In this document: positions 1 through 9,259 of the stretch, one piece after another
Position numbering within the stretch: position 1 is the first letter of the stretch
Layout of the letters: each line of letters opens with the position of its first letter
From: Gordonia heveisoli
Lineage (GTDB): Bacteria > Actinomycetota > Actinomycetes > Mycobacteriales > Mycobacteriaceae
Length of the DNA stretch: 64,000 bases
Reading direction: 5' to 3'
Assembly: GCF_030315745.1 (NCBI RefSeq)
Contig: NZ_JASXSH010000021.1
Location: 16,593-80,592 of the forward strand
Position numbers and translations under genes: made by a program
The notes under the pieces: model-generated
The model's database searches: none
Seen by the model: the letters and a program-made list of their open reading frames with translations, nothing else
What the model was told of the DNA's origin: nothing

Positions 1-1
1 T

Positions 2-1081
2 CCCGCCTTCGCGCGGCAGATCGCCCGTGACTTCACCGCGCGCCGGATCGCGGCGGGTACCACCGCGGCCCTCGTCTTCGGGTCGGCGTTCGCCGTCGCC
101 CAGCACGCACTGTTCACCGAGACCCGTGCTGCCGGACTCCGAATCGTCAGTGGGCGAGGCATCCAGACCGTCGGCCCCGACAGTGCGGCGCCGCTGCTGA
201 CCTCCGACGCCGACGCGATCGCCATGGCCACCGACGAGATCGACGAATGGCACTGTGCCGACTCGGGCGATCCCACGACCGCGCGGCTGCAGACCGCCAT
301 CATTCCGCGCTTCGCACTGTCGGTGACCGCCGACACCCTTGCGCGGCTTGGCGACCTGTACGCCGAGGTCCGCCCGCGCGGAGTGTATGTGCACACCCAC
401 CTGAACGAGAACAATCGACCAGGCGACGGTGAAATCGATTCGGTCCGAAAGCTATTCGGCGTAGCCGACTATCTGGACACCTACGACGGAAAATTCCTGC
501 CCGGCTCGGCGATCGGCGGTGAAAGCCTGCTGGGCCGACGCACCGTGATGGCTCACGCCGTGCACTGCTCGGACACCGAACTGACCCGGATGGCGGCGAC
601 CGGCACCTCGATCGCGCACTGCCCTGTCTCCCAGCTCTTCCTCGGGTCGGGCACCATGCCGTGGCGTCGCACCGTCGACGCGGGGGTCACGATCGCCGCC
701 GGTACCGACGTCGGCGCGGGCGACGAATGGCTCATCCCGCGGGTGCTGTCGGACGCGTTCAAGGTCCATCTGTCCGAACCCGGATTCGCGAGTGTCGCAC
801 TACATCCTGGCGAACTGCTGTTCACCGGCACGCTGGCCGGCGCCCGCGCCCTCGACATGGAGGAACGCTTCGGCAACTTCGACGCAGGCAAAGACGCCGA
901 CTTCCTCGTCGTGGAACCCGATCGCTGGCCGGCGTTGGCCGCCGCACTACGTTATGGAATCCGCGCCGACGACCCGACCGCCGCCCGCGATCAGACGCTG
1001 TTCACCCTGTTGCTCGGTTTGCGGGAACCGGCGATCACCGAGGTGTACGTGGCCGGCAGGCGAGTGCAACCCCCCGACTGA
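2..1081 (+). CDS. guaD: Guanine deaminase (amidohydrolase), 5' end missing
   Basis: An open frame continues to the left edge of the window, so the N-terminus is missing; 359 residues are visible. Guanine deaminase hydrolyses guanine to xanthine in purine salvage/catabolism. The visible part holds the amidohydrolase fold: a PRFALSVT segment, the HTHLNE metal/substrate motif, MAHAVHCSD, AHCPVSQLFLGSG and the late AGTDVGAG segment with the metal-binding Asp. The C-terminal composite domain ends in DADFLVVEP and VYVAGRRV, typical of the family. An internal ATG at 224 is in frame but falls inside the domain and should not be the start. The gene is convergent with the ATP-grasp gene 11 bp downstream. 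Another cytosine/guanine-type amidohydrolase is possible, but the motif set favours guanine deaminase. Confidence 0.85.
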   Translation, partial: PAFARQIARDFTARRIAAGTTAALVFGSAFAVAQHALFTETRAAGLRIVSGRGIQTVGPDSAAPLLTSDADAIAMATDEIDEWHCADSGDPTTARLQTAIIPRFALSVTADTLARLGDLYAEVRPRGVYVHTHLNENNRPGDGEIDSVRKLFGVADYLDTYDGKFLPGSAIGGESLLGRRTVMAHAVHCSDTELTRMAATGTSIAHCPVSQLFLGSGTMPWRRTVDAGVTIAAGTDVGAGDEWLIPRVLSDAFKVHLSEPGFASVALHPGELLFTGTLAGARALDMEERFGNFDAGKDADFLVVEPDRWPALAAALRYGIRADDPTAARDQTLFTLLLGLREPAITEVYVAGRRVQPPD

Positions 1082-1092
1082 CCACCGGTTCC

Positions 1093-2280
1093 TCAGATCC
1101 GGTGACCGTCCCACTCGTGGTCGTGCATGAATCCCTCGGCCAGGCCGACCTTGTAGCGCAAGCAACTGCGCAGGATGCCGCCATAGGCCACCGGCAGCAG
1201 CACCAGCGGCAACTGGTCGCCGCGGCAGCCGATGACGTCGTCCGAGCGCCGGAAGTCCCGGATGAACTGTCGCATCGACCGCCCGCGACGCGATTTGCGC
1301 CGCCATCCATACAGCAGCATGCCCAGCCCGATCATGCGATGCACGTCGGCGCCGGGTTCGATGATCCCGGCCGGTTCCGGGGCGTCGAAGAAGGCCCGGT
1401 CGATACCGTCGTCGGCGCCGAAGAGCATGATGCCGCTGGTGGCCCGGGGGTTGGCCTCGATGCAGAACAGCCCGTGCTCGTCCTCGATGAAGTCGAACCC
1501 GATCTGCCCGGTGAAGTTGATGTCGGCGACGAAGTCACGGATCCACTCGAAGATGCGCTCATGCTGTACCGGCGTGAAGTTCAGGCAGGAACTCCCGTCG
1601 ATCGCGTAGTCGACCGGGTAGGCGGTATGCGCCCGGATGCGGCCCTCGTGCACCACCGAGTAGGTGCAGTAGTTGGTCCCGGTCGCCCACTCCTGGGCGA
1701 TCCACGGATTGTCCGGCTCGAAGTCCAGCCAGCTCAACGAATCACCGGGGCGCACCTTGTGCACCTTCTGCGAGCCCCGCGAATAGCACTTCTTGAGCGC
1801 GAAGGTGCCGGTGAAGTCCAGCGCGGCAACCTCCTCCGGGCCGGTGACCTGCGCGTACTTACGCGTTGGGATGCCTCGCTCGGTGAGCAGCCGCTGGAAC
1901 TCGTACTTGTGGTGCAACCGATTCTCCAACTCGAAATCCGAGAGGAACAGTGCACAGTCCGGCGGAAAGTGGTCGGCCATCATCGCGATGATGTCGGTTT
2001 CCTCGTGGATCGGGATGACCAGATCGACCTTCTCCGCCGCCACGATCCGCGCGAGTTCCTCGCAGTAGGCGCGCGGCTCGAACTTCGGGGGTGGCACCAG
2101 GTGGAAAGCCGAACTCGACCGGGAGATCCGGCCGACGCCGATCGGGATGCTGTCGACGAGGGTGACGCGATGACCGGCCGCAGCCATCAGCCGGGAGAGT
2201 TCCAGCGTCAGAAAGGACCGTCCGAAAGTGATCAGCACATGCTTGGGGTCGGCGGAACGCCCGGGTTCGAAGAAGTGCAC
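1093..2280 (-). CDS. ATP-grasp domain protein (carbamoyl-phosphate-synthase-like ligase)
   Basis: 395 residues from a GTG start. The N-terminal third is a pre-ATP-grasp Rossmann-like region (HVLITFGRSFLTLELSRLMAAAGHRVTLVD). It is followed by an ATP-grasp core with the lysine-bearing FALKKCYSRGSQKVHKV segment near residues 160-175, and the Mg/ATP signature GFDFIEDEHGLFCIEANPRAT near 265-285. The family forms carboxylate-amine or thiol bonds through an acyl-phosphate. The substrate cannot be told from sequence and no biosynthetic partner sits beside it. The C-terminal about 90 residues are basic (GWRRKSRRGRSMRQFIRDFRR) and lack a recognised domain. It stands alone, convergent with the guanine deaminase gene. 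Confidence 0.7.
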   Translation of the reverse strand: MHFFEPGRSADPKHVLITFGRSFLTLELSRLMAAAGHRVTLVDSIPIGVGRISRSSSAFHLVPPPKFEPRAYCEELARIVAAEKVDLVIPIHEETDIIAMMADHFPPDCALFLSDFELENRLHHKYEFQRLLTERGIPTRKYAQVTGPEEVAALDFTGTFALKKCYSRGSQKVHKVRPGDSLSWLDFEPDNPWIAQEWATGTNYCTYSVVHEGRIRAHTAYPVDYAIDGSSCLNFTPVQHERIFEWIRDFVADINFTGQIGFDFIEDEHGLFCIEANPRATSGIMLFGADDGIDRAFFDAPEPAGIIEPGADVHRMIGLGMLLYGWRRKSRRGRSMRQFIRDFRRSDDVIGCRGDQLPLVLLPVAYGGILRSCLRYKVGLAEGFMHDHEWDGHRI

Positions 2281-2638
2281 GGGCAGAGTCTACGGAGGAT
2301 CAGACGAGGCCGACGTCGTGACATCCCGGCAGATGCGCGACACCAGTGGCGAAGACCCGTCGAGGCATCCGCTATCACTCCGGCCACCTCGGGGAGCGCA
2401 CGGGAATACCAGGTGCGTTCCGATTTGTTCCCTTGCTAACTTAATTCACAGGGTTGTCCGATTCGCGTGAGCAGATCCGACGGACCTCACACCGAGAAGA
2501 TCAGAGACGATCTTGTCGGTGGACTACCGCATGCTGGATCACGACATGCGCGATAACGGCACGCCGAACACCGGCGTGATGCCGATGCGGCCCAGCCGGG
2601 TACGGCGGCAGGCCACTAGGGAATGGGAGGACGGGTAG
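2281..2638. other. Intergenic region, 358 bp
   Basis: This lies between the divergent ATP-grasp gene and the DMT-like gene, so it should carry both promoters. An A/T-richer patch (TTGCTAACTTAATTCACAGG, near 2433-2452) could be promoter material. A 35-codon ATG ORF (2531-2638) ends immediately before the downstream ATG. It has no recognisable similarity and is not called as a gene. Confidence 0.4.
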
Positions 2639-3679
2639 ATGTTCCTGGTCGGCGTCATCTCGGCATCCCTGGCGGCTCTCGCCTACGGCATGTCGACGGT
2701 GCTGCGCGCGCTGGGTGCCCGTCGCACGGCCACCACCGCCCGTGACGAGGGGCAGGACATCACCTCCTCCTCCGGCGGGCCGTCGTTGCAGTCGACGCTG
2801 TCGACCTTCGTCGACCCAGCCTTCATCCTCGGCACCATGATGGTCGTCATCGGTTTCGCCGGTGGTGCGGTCGCGGCCCGTTTCCTGCCGCTATTCCTGT
2901 CACAGACGATCGTGTCGGCCAACCTGGTGGTCACCGCCCTACTGGGCACGATCATGCTCGGCATCGCACTGCACACCCGGGAATGGGTGGCCATCTGGAT
3001 GGTCGTCTTCTCGCTGTGCCTGCTGGGCGTGTCGTCGTCGCATCACACCGGCGCGGGCGAGGGCCGCACATTCCATTGGGGCCTGTTCTTCGCGACCCTC
3101 GGGGTCTGCGCGCTCGCCCTGATCGGCGTCTACCGCCTCGGGCGGCACGGCGCCATCGTCGGCGGTGCCGCCGCGGGCTTCCTGTTCGGCATCATCGCCA
3201 TCGCGGTACGCATCCTCGATGGTGTACATCCGTTCGACGCCGTCACACTGCTGACCGATCCGGCGGCATGGACGATCGCCGTCGCCGGTGCAACCGGGTT
3301 CTTCGTGCAGACCGTCGCCCTCCAACTGGGCGCGGTCAACGGCGTGACGGCGGTGCTCGTCGTCGGGGAGACCGCGGGTCCGAGCCTGGTCGGCGTACTG
3401 TTCCTCGGCGACACCGCCGAGCCGGGGTTGGGCTGGCTGGCCATCGTCGGCTTCATCGGCGCGGTGATCGGCGCGGTGCTCGTCGCCTGGTACGGATCCG
3501 GCGACCCCGACCACTTCGGTGAGGCTCCGCCGATGAAGGGCGGTTGGCGACGCGGGCGGGAAGATCCCGAATGCGATGCCGGCGTGTGCGCCGATGTCGA
3601 TGTCGCTGCCGATGTCGAGGTCGAGCCTGCCGCCGGAACTCGTGCCGACGAATCCGATACCCATGCCGACCGCAGCTGA
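2639..3679 (+). CDS. DMT-superfamily-like integral membrane protein
   Basis: 346 residues with about nine or ten hydrophobic segments from residue 1 to 285 (for example LVGVISASLAALAYGMS, ILGTMMVVIGFAGGAVAA, GWLAIVGFIGAVIGAVLVAW). This is the two-repeat layout of drug/metabolite (EamA-like) exporters. GAVNGVTAVLVVGETAGPSLVG resembles the second-repeat signature of actinobacterial DMT-like proteins. The last about 60 residues are a cytoplasmic acidic tail built from Asp/Val/Ala runs (DVDVAADVEVEP) and look disordered. A GGGAGG ribosome-binding site precedes the ATG. The substrate is unknown. Confidence 0.7.
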   Translation: MFLVGVISASLAALAYGMSTVLRALGARRTATTARDEGQDITSSSGGPSLQSTLSTFVDPAFILGTMMVVIGFAGGAVAARFLPLFLSQTIVSANLVVTALLGTIMLGIALHTREWVAIWMVVFSLCLLGVSSSHHTGAGEGRTFHWGLFFATLGVCALALIGVYRLGRHGAIVGGAAAGFLFGIIAIAVRILDGVHPFDAVTLLTDPAAWTIAVAGATGFFVQTVALQLGAVNGVTAVLVVGETAGPSLVGVLFLGDTAEPGLGWLAIVGFIGAVIGAVLVAWYGSGDPDHFGEAPPMKGGWRRGREDPECDAGVCADVDVAADVEVEPAAGTRADESDTHADRS

Positions 3680-3750
3680 GACCTCCCGCGCCACCGACAC
3701 CAGCAGCGAAAGTTGTTGACACCCATCGCAGTGGACGTAACGGTGAAGAG

Positions 3751-4623
3751 ATGACCTCAACGTCGGCGGCACGCACCGCATACGAGACGCTCGAACCATT
3801 CCACATCCTCGCCTACTTCAACCCGGGTTTGCGGTCCGCCCAGGCCGACCTCGGTCTCGACCCCTACGCGCTGTACTTCGGGGGCCGCGCCGCACCGCTC
3901 GGCGCCTGTAGCCACCCCGTGGTGACGTCGACCTTCTACAACTTCGAGCCGGGGCTGGTCGCCCGGTCCTGGGATGCCGTATTGGCCGCAGGGCTGGATC
4001 GGGTTGCTGCCCGCCGCGACGCCATGCTCGACGAGCAGTTGCGCACCATCCTCGGCGCCGGTATCGCCGACGATCCGCAGATCGCCGACCTGGCCGACGC
4101 CTACACCGAACTCGCCGGTCGAGTACCGCTGTCGGGCCGTCCGCTGGCCGCGGCGTGGGCCGGTGTGACGCTCCCCGACACGCCGCATCTCCGGCTCTGG
4201 TACGCGATCGCGATCCTGCGGGAATGGCGCGGCGACAACCACATTGCCACCCTGGTGGGTAGCGGCCTGAACGGTATCGACGCCATCGTCTTCCACGAGG
4301 CGACGCTGCCCGACCCGACGGTCACCCGGCGCATCATGGGGCGCCCGATGGCACAGCTGACCCGCGGATGGGACGACGACGCGTGGGAGGCCGCCGTCGA
4401 CCGCCTCGTCGCAGCGGGCCTCGCCGAACGCGAGGGAGACCGACACCGGCTGACCCCCGACGGTGCCGCGCTGTACGACGACATCGAGGCAGCGACCGAC
4501 GCCCTCGGCGAATCCCTGTGGAGTACAGCCGGTATCGACGAAGTACTGACCCGGACACGCCCGCTGGTGAAAGCTGTGCTGGATGCCGGTGTACTGCCCG
4601 GCACCACACGAAAGGAACCCTGA
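3751..4623 (+). CDS. SCO6745-family protein (winged-helix-like)
   Basis: 290 residues from the ATG at 3751; the open frame extends upstream but overlaps the preceding gene, so the internal ATG is preferred. It resembles the actinobacterial SCO6745 family of about 280-300 residues. Features are an N-terminal helical half with AYFNPGLRSAQADLGLDPYALYFGGRAAPLG and FYNFEPGLV, and a C-terminal winged-helix-like part (VDRLVAAGLAEREGDRHRLTPDGAALYDDIEAATD) similar to MarR-type folds. Its biochemical role is not established. The SnoaL-like gene follows after one base and is probably co-transcribed. Confidence 0.7.
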   Translation: MTSTSAARTAYETLEPFHILAYFNPGLRSAQADLGLDPYALYFGGRAAPLGACSHPVVTSTFYNFEPGLVARSWDAVLAAGLDRVAARRDAMLDEQLRTILGAGIADDPQIADLADAYTELAGRVPLSGRPLAAAWAGVTLPDTPHLRLWYAIAILREWRGDNHIATLVGSGLNGIDAIVFHEATLPDPTVTRRIMGRPMAQLTRGWDDDAWEAAVDRLVAAGLAEREGDRHRLTPDGAALYDDIEAATDALGESLWSTAGIDEVLTRTRPLVKAVLDAGVLPGTTRKEP

Positions 4624-4624
4624 G

Positions 4625-5089
4625 GTGGATGTGGCGTATGCCGACGATGTGTCCGCGATCAAGAATCTCAAGTACCGGTACCTGCGTGCGCTGGACACCA
4701 AGGACTGGGATGCGTTCGCGCAGACGCTGACGCCGGATGTGACCGGCAACTACGGCGCCGACCTCGACTTCGGTAACCGTGACGACCTCGTCGGATATAT
4801 GCGCGCGAATGTCGGTGCTGCGGTGATCACCGAACATCGGGTCGCCCACCCCGAGATCGAGGTCACCGGCGACACGGCGACCGGACGCTGGTATCTGCAG
4901 GACCGGGTGATCGTCGCGGAGTTCTCGTTCATGCTCGTCGGCGCGGCCTTCTACTCCGACGGCTACCGACGTACCGACGACGGCTGGCGGATCAGCGCCA
5001 CCGGCTACGACCGCACCTACGAGGCGTCGATATCGCTGGCCGACCTGCCGAGTTTCGCACTCAAGGTGGGGCCGGCGATCAACCTCTGA
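4625..5089 (+). CDS. SnoaL-like / NTF2-fold protein
   Basis: 154 residues from a GTG start with AAAGGA eight bases upstream. It is a single alpha+beta barrel of the nuclear-transport-factor-2 type: the opening helix IKNLKYRYLRALDTKDWDAF, the LTPDVTGNYG turn, and strands ending ISATGYDRTYEASI. NTF2-fold proteins include polyketide cyclases, steroid isomerases and scytalone dehydratase-like dehydratases. The His in EHRVAHPEIEV and Asp residues in the pocket are compatible with a dehydratase or isomerase, but the substrate cannot be predicted. One base separates it from the SCO6745-like stop, suggesting translational coupling. Confidence 0.75.
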   Translation: MDVAYADDVSAIKNLKYRYLRALDTKDWDAFAQTLTPDVTGNYGADLDFGNRDDLVGYMRANVGAAVITEHRVAHPEIEVTGDTATGRWYLQDRVIVAEFSFMLVGAAFYSDGYRRTDDGWRISATGYDRTYEASISLADLPSFALKVGPAINL

Positions 5090-5119
5090 CCGGCCGTCGA
5101 CTTCGGAATTGGAGGCGCC

Positions 5120-5806
5120 ATGAGCAGGTTCGGACGTTCGGAACCGTTCGCCGATCGGCGTGAGGCCGGACAGCGTCTGGGTGCGGTGCTGGCGGGGACT
5201 GTCGCGGCCGACGGTTCCGCCTTCCCGTCCGGCCCCGATGTGCTGGTCCTGGGTCTGGCCCGCGGCGGTGTGCCGGTGGCCCGCGAGGTCGCCGACACCC
5301 TCGACGCCGACCTCGACGTGCTGGTGGTCCGCAAGATAGGTGCGCCCGGCCAGCCGGAGTTCGCGATGGGAGCCATCGCCACCGGCGGGCACGTCGTCGT
5401 CAATGACGACGTGCCCCGCCGGCTCGGGGTCAGCGCTGCACAGTTCGACGCCGCGCTGGCCCGTGAGCGCCGCATCCTCGCCGACCGCGAACACCGCTAT
5501 CGCGCGGGCCGCGGTCCCCTACAGATCGCGGGTCGGACGGTGGTGCTCGTCGATGACGGACTAGCGACCGGGGCGTCGATGTCGGTGGCGCTCGTCGCGA
5601 TGCGTTCCGCAGGGGCAGGCACACTCGTCGTCGCGGTGCCCACCGCACCGGCCGATGTCTTCGACCGGCTCCGGGTCGCGGGTGCCGACATGATCGTCGC
5701 CGTCACGACTCCCGACCCGTTTCATGCCGTCGGCCAGTCCTACCGGGACTTCAGCCAGGTCGGCGACGACGCGGTCCTCGCCGCACTGACTCGCGGGCGA
5801 TCCTGA
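5120..5806 (+). CDS. Phosphoribosyltransferase-family protein
   Basis: 228 residues; a GGAGG ribosome-binding site sits a few bases before the ATG. The type I phosphoribosyltransferase fold is recognisable from LVLGLARGGVPVAREVADTL and the PRPP-binding loop VVLVDDGLATGASM near residues 145-158. A hood segment (VRKIGAPGQPEFAMGAIATGG) matches the stand-alone PRTase domain found in many actinobacteria, often with erythromycin-esterase or dienelactone-hydrolase partners. None is present here. The accepted base is unknown; it may act on a nucleotide-like substrate or be regulatory. Confidence 0.8.
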   Translation: MSRFGRSEPFADRREAGQRLGAVLAGTVAADGSAFPSGPDVLVLGLARGGVPVAREVADTLDADLDVLVVRKIGAPGQPEFAMGAIATGGHVVVNDDVPRRLGVSAAQFDAALARERRILADREHRYRAGRGPLQIAGRTVVLVDDGLATGASMSVALVAMRSAGAGTLVVAVPTAPADVFDRLRVAGADMIVAVTTPDPFHAVGQSYRDFSQVGDDAVLAALTRGRS

Positions 5807-5832
5807 CGATCACGTCGCGGTGATCGGACGGC

Positions 5833-8424
5833 CTAGGTGTTGAGCAGCAGGGCGGCGATCTCAGATCGGTCGGTCACATCCAGCTTGGTGCAGGCCCGAT
5901 AGATGTGGCCTTCGACGGTGCGCACCGACACGGTGAGTCGCTGGGCGATCTCCTTGTTGGACAGACCGGCTGCGACGAGGTTCGCGATCTCACGTTCGCG
6001 CGAGGTGAGCGGGAGCGGGCGAGCGGCCTGGACCAGCGCGGGGGTGCGCAGTCCGCCGCATTCGGCGGCCAGCCGGTTGGCCACCGCCGACGACGCCACC
6101 GTCGCCGCTCGACCGCCCGCCGCATCGTGGATCACCCCGGCCTGTGCCGCGGCATCGGCCGCCGACAGCCGCAGTCCCAGCGCCTCGAAATCGGCCGCAC
6201 ACACATCGAGTTCGACGGCATCCGACTCGGCCAGGGTTGTGGCGTGCCGGACGTAGATCCGCACGGCCGGACTGTCGAGTTCGTCGGCCAGCTCGTCGAG
6301 CCGGGCGGCCGCGGTGGTGTCGCCGAACCGAACCGCGGTGTGCAGTGCCTCCGCCTCGATGGCGAATTGCCCTGACGCACGCGCCTCGTCGGCCGCCGAC
6401 CGCGCCAGTTCCACCGCGCTGCTGACCGTGCCCGCCGACGCCGCCTGCCAGGATTCGGCGATCTTCAACATCGGACCGAAGACCGCCACATGGGTGCCGT
6501 AGTTCGCGCGGGCCTTGGCCAGTGCCGCCTGCGCCGCGTCGGACTGACCGAGCGCGCTGAGGCCCTGCACCAGATAGATGCGGGCCGGGAAGTTCCACGA
6601 CTCAGAGAATTCGCCGCTGTCGATGGTGGCGAGCGTCTGCTCCATCCGACGGGTCACCGACGCGCACGAGCCACGCGACAATTCCACCGACGCCACCAGG
6701 ATGCCGGACAGTGCCCAGCCCAGATACTGTGCGGCACTGGCGAAGTTGACGTAGCGGGCGCTGGCCTTCTCGGCGTCGTCGAGGCGGCCGGTGAGGGTCA
6801 GCGCGAGGATCTCACCGAGCGCGGTCGGGAACCGGAGCAGGCCGTCGACATCGGTTTCGCGGGTGAGTACCGCCAGTGCGTCGACGTCGCGGCCGCGGCC
6901 GCTGAGCGCGCGGGCCAGACCGCCGCCGAAGACGGCCCACTCGATCGCCCACGGGTTGGGGTTCTCACTGGCGAGGGCTTCGTCGGAGAGCGCGATCGCC
7001 TCACCGATACGGCCGGTGAACAGGGCACACGCCGAGGCGACCGCGGTGACGATCGGGGCGAGCGCCGGGTGGGTGACCCGCTCGCGCACCATGTGCAGTA
7101 GTTCCTCGGCCCGTTCGGCTTCTCCCAACGCCCAGAAGATCGTGCTGATCCGCAACAGCCCCCACCGCAGCAGCGCGACTTCGTCGAGGTCGGCAGGGTC
7201 GAAGCGGCTGAGGATCTCTTCGGCCTCATCGGGATGTCCCTGCCACATCAGCGCGCGGGCCAGCAGTTCGGCCTCGTCGAGACCGCCGCCTTCGGCGAGA
7301 GCGGTACGTGCGAACCGTTCCCCGAGCGGGGTCTGCGCCAGGTTCAGCGCATCCCGCGCAGCGGCACCGAGCAGCCCGACGTCGATGCCGACGTCGGATT
7401 CGATCGATAGGTCCGCCAACCGGATCCGTTCCGCCGGGGTGTTCAGGTCGCGAGCCTGCAAGACGCGCACCAGGTTGCCCCGAAGGCGACGGGAGGACAC
7501 CAGACCCAGCCGCCGACGGATGACCTCACCGAACAGTGGGTGATGGAAGGCGACGTCGAGGCGCCGACCGCTGCGCGAGATACGCACGAGCCCGGCCATC
7601 TCGGCCTCTTCGACGGCTTCTTCCCCGGCGAGTTCGGCGAGCACGTCGATGTCGAGGGGTTCGCAGAGGCTCAGGTATTTGAGGGCGGTCAGCACCGAGT
7701 CGTCGAGTTGTTCGATGCGGCCTTCGAGGAGTGAGGCCAGTTCCGAGGTGATCGCGGTGCGTCCGCGTAACTGCCAGACGCCCTTGACCTGCCGAAGCGT
7801 GTCGGCCTGGCGCGCACCTTCGACGAGGTGGCGCAGGAACAGGGCATTGCCGCCGGACGCCTCCCACATCACATTCGCCGAATGCTCTTCGAGCTGCCCG
7901 CCGAGGACCGATTCGATCAGCTCGACGCTCTGATCCTTGGTGAACGGGGACAAGGTGATCCGGGTGAGGTGGTTGTCCTTCCACAGCGAGGTCACCGCAT
8001 CCGGCACCGCCTCCCCACTGCGGACGGTCGCGACGATGTGTACGGCCCGGTCGATGGCCAGCTGATGCAGCAGGGTCGCCGACAGTTCGTCGAGCAGATG
8101 CGCGTCGTCGACGCCGATGACGACATCGCCTTCGCCGAGCAGGGATTCGCGTGCGGCCGCCAGGTAGGTGACCGGATCACTGGAGGTCGCGGGGCCGACG
8201 AGATGCGCGAACACACCGAGCGGGATCGATCGTGCCGATTCGGTGCCTGCCACCCAGCGCACCCCAGAACTCAGACCGGCCGTCACATGCCGGGCCAGAG
8301 TCGTCTTACCGACGCCCGAATCCCCGGTCAGCACAACACCACACGCCGCTGTCTCGCCAGTGAGTGCGGCCTGGATGGTGCGGAATTCGCGTTCCCTCTC
8401 CACCAAAGGCCATTCCCAGGACAT
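5833..8424 (-). CDS. Large LuxR-family (LAL-like) ATPase transcriptional regulator
   Basis: 863 residues starting at MSWEWPLVERERE. An N-terminal STAND/AAA ATPase module carries Walker A GDSGVGKTT near residues 33-41 and Walker B VVIGVDDAHLLDE near 99-111. A long helical, TPR-like middle of about 500 residues follows. The C-terminal LuxR helix-turn-helix comprises LTSREREIANLVAAGLSNKEIAQRL and VSVRTVEGHIYRACTKLDV, residues about 800-860. Such proteins bind DNA as ATP- and ligand-gated activators. The upstream ABC transporter pair is on the same strand 106 bp away, so transporter and regulator may be co-transcribed or functionally linked. A longer in-frame extension upstream has no domain similarity and was not used. 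Confidence 0.85.
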   Translation of the reverse strand: MSWEWPLVEREREFRTIQAALTGETAACGVVLTGDSGVGKTTLARHVTAGLSSGVRWVAGTESARSIPLGVFAHLVGPATSSDPVTYLAAARESLLGEGDVVIGVDDAHLLDELSATLLHQLAIDRAVHIVATVRSGEAVPDAVTSLWKDNHLTRITLSPFTKDQSVELIESVLGGQLEEHSANVMWEASGGNALFLRHLVEGARQADTLRQVKGVWQLRGRTAITSELASLLEGRIEQLDDSVLTALKYLSLCEPLDIDVLAELAGEEAVEEAEMAGLVRISRSGRRLDVAFHHPLFGEVIRRRLGLVSSRRLRGNLVRVLQARDLNTPAERIRLADLSIESDVGIDVGLLGAAARDALNLAQTPLGERFARTALAEGGGLDEAELLARALMWQGHPDEAEEILSRFDPADLDEVALLRWGLLRISTIFWALGEAERAEELLHMVRERVTHPALAPIVTAVASACALFTGRIGEAIALSDEALASENPNPWAIEWAVFGGGLARALSGRGRDVDALAVLTRETDVDGLLRFPTALGEILALTLTGRLDDAEKASARYVNFASAAQYLGWALSGILVASVELSRGSCASVTRRMEQTLATIDSGEFSESWNFPARIYLVQGLSALGQSDAAQAALAKARANYGTHVAVFGPMLKIAESWQAASAGTVSSAVELARSAADEARASGQFAIEAEALHTAVRFGDTTAAARLDELADELDSPAVRIYVRHATTLAESDAVELDVCAADFEALGLRLSAADAAAQAGVIHDAAGGRAATVASSAVANRLAAECGGLRTPALVQAARPLPLTSREREIANLVAAGLSNKEIAQRLTVSVRTVEGHIYRACTKLDVTDRSEIAALLLNT

Positions 8425-8530
8425 ATCTGCAGATAGTAGTCCTGGGGCGCCCTGCCCCGCATCGCCGAATCCCACCACGTACTTGGTCTTTTGTCCCAGT
8501 TTCCCTAATCCCCGGTGTCCGTGGCCGAGT

Positions 8531-9259
8531 TCAGGCGTCGCGTTTGTCGACCACGGCCACGGCGATACCGAAAAGGATTGCGGTGAAGCCTGCGAAGTAG
8601 GCCAGCGACCCGTAGGCGCCCCAGTGGAAGTCGTCGTTGCCACCGGACAGGAACGCAGTCGCGTTGAGAAAGGGCAGGAAGGGGCCCACATGTTCACCGA
8701 CGGTCGGCAAGGCGGCGATGATGTTCTCGGCAACCCACGGCCAGATCAGCGCGAGCGCCACGGCACCCGCGGTGTGCCGCAGTAGGGCTCCGAGCGCGAT
8801 CGCGATCACCATGTAGAGCGATGCGACGACCGGGGTGCCCCACATCGCCCGGATCGTGTCCGAGTCACCGAAATCGAGATCGGCTCCGGCTGCCGAAAAT
8901 GCCAGGACCAGGCTCACCACGAAGAGCACCAGCACCACCACGAACGCCAGTACCGCGTAGACCACGGCCTTCGCGGTCAGCACCGTCCACCGCTTCGGAA
9001 CGGCGAGGAAGGTCGGCTTGATCGTGCCGAATCGGTACTCGGAGGTGATCCCGAGGATCGCCATGATCGTCAAGACCGCGATGCCGAGCGTGTTGAGGCC
9101 CACCAGATACACGTAGACGTCCAGCGGATCGCCGTTCGAGCTGCCGATGCCGGTCAAGAACGCGAGACCGAGCGCCAGCACTGCGACTGTGCCCAGGCAC
9201 CAGTACGGCGCCCGGGTGGTCGTCAGTTTGATGCGCTCGGCATTGATGGTCGCGATCAT
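8531..9259 (-). CDS. ABC-2 type transporter permease
   Basis: 242 residues with six predicted membrane segments (PYWCLGTVAVLALGLAFLTG, LVGLNTLGIAVLTIMAILG, VVYAVLAFVVVLVLFVVSLV, VVASLYMVIAIALGALL, AGAVALALIWPWVAENII, SLAYFAGFTAILFGIAVAVV). ITSEYRFGTIKPTFLAVP matches the ABC-2 permease signature (EYRxGTI). The ATG overlaps the stop of the ATPase gene by four bases, so the two proteins are translationally coupled subunits of one transporter. Substrate unknown; related pairs export antibiotics or lipids. Confidence 0.85.
   Translation of the reverse strand: MIATINAERIKLTTTRAPYWCLGTVAVLALGLAFLTGIGSSNGDPLDVYVYLVGLNTLGIAVLTIMAILGITSEYRFGTIKPTFLAVPKRWTVLTAKAVVYAVLAFVVVLVLFVVSLVLAFSAAGADLDFGDSDTIRAMWGTPVVASLYMVIAIALGALLRHTAGAVALALIWPWVAENIIAALPTVGEHVGPFLPFLNATAFLSGGNDDFHWGAYGSLAYFAGFTAILFGIAVAVVDKRDA

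Noticed and set aside
2531..2638. 35-codon ORF directly before the DMT-like gene
   Set aside because: No similarity, no ribosome-binding site; reported only as part of the intergenic region.
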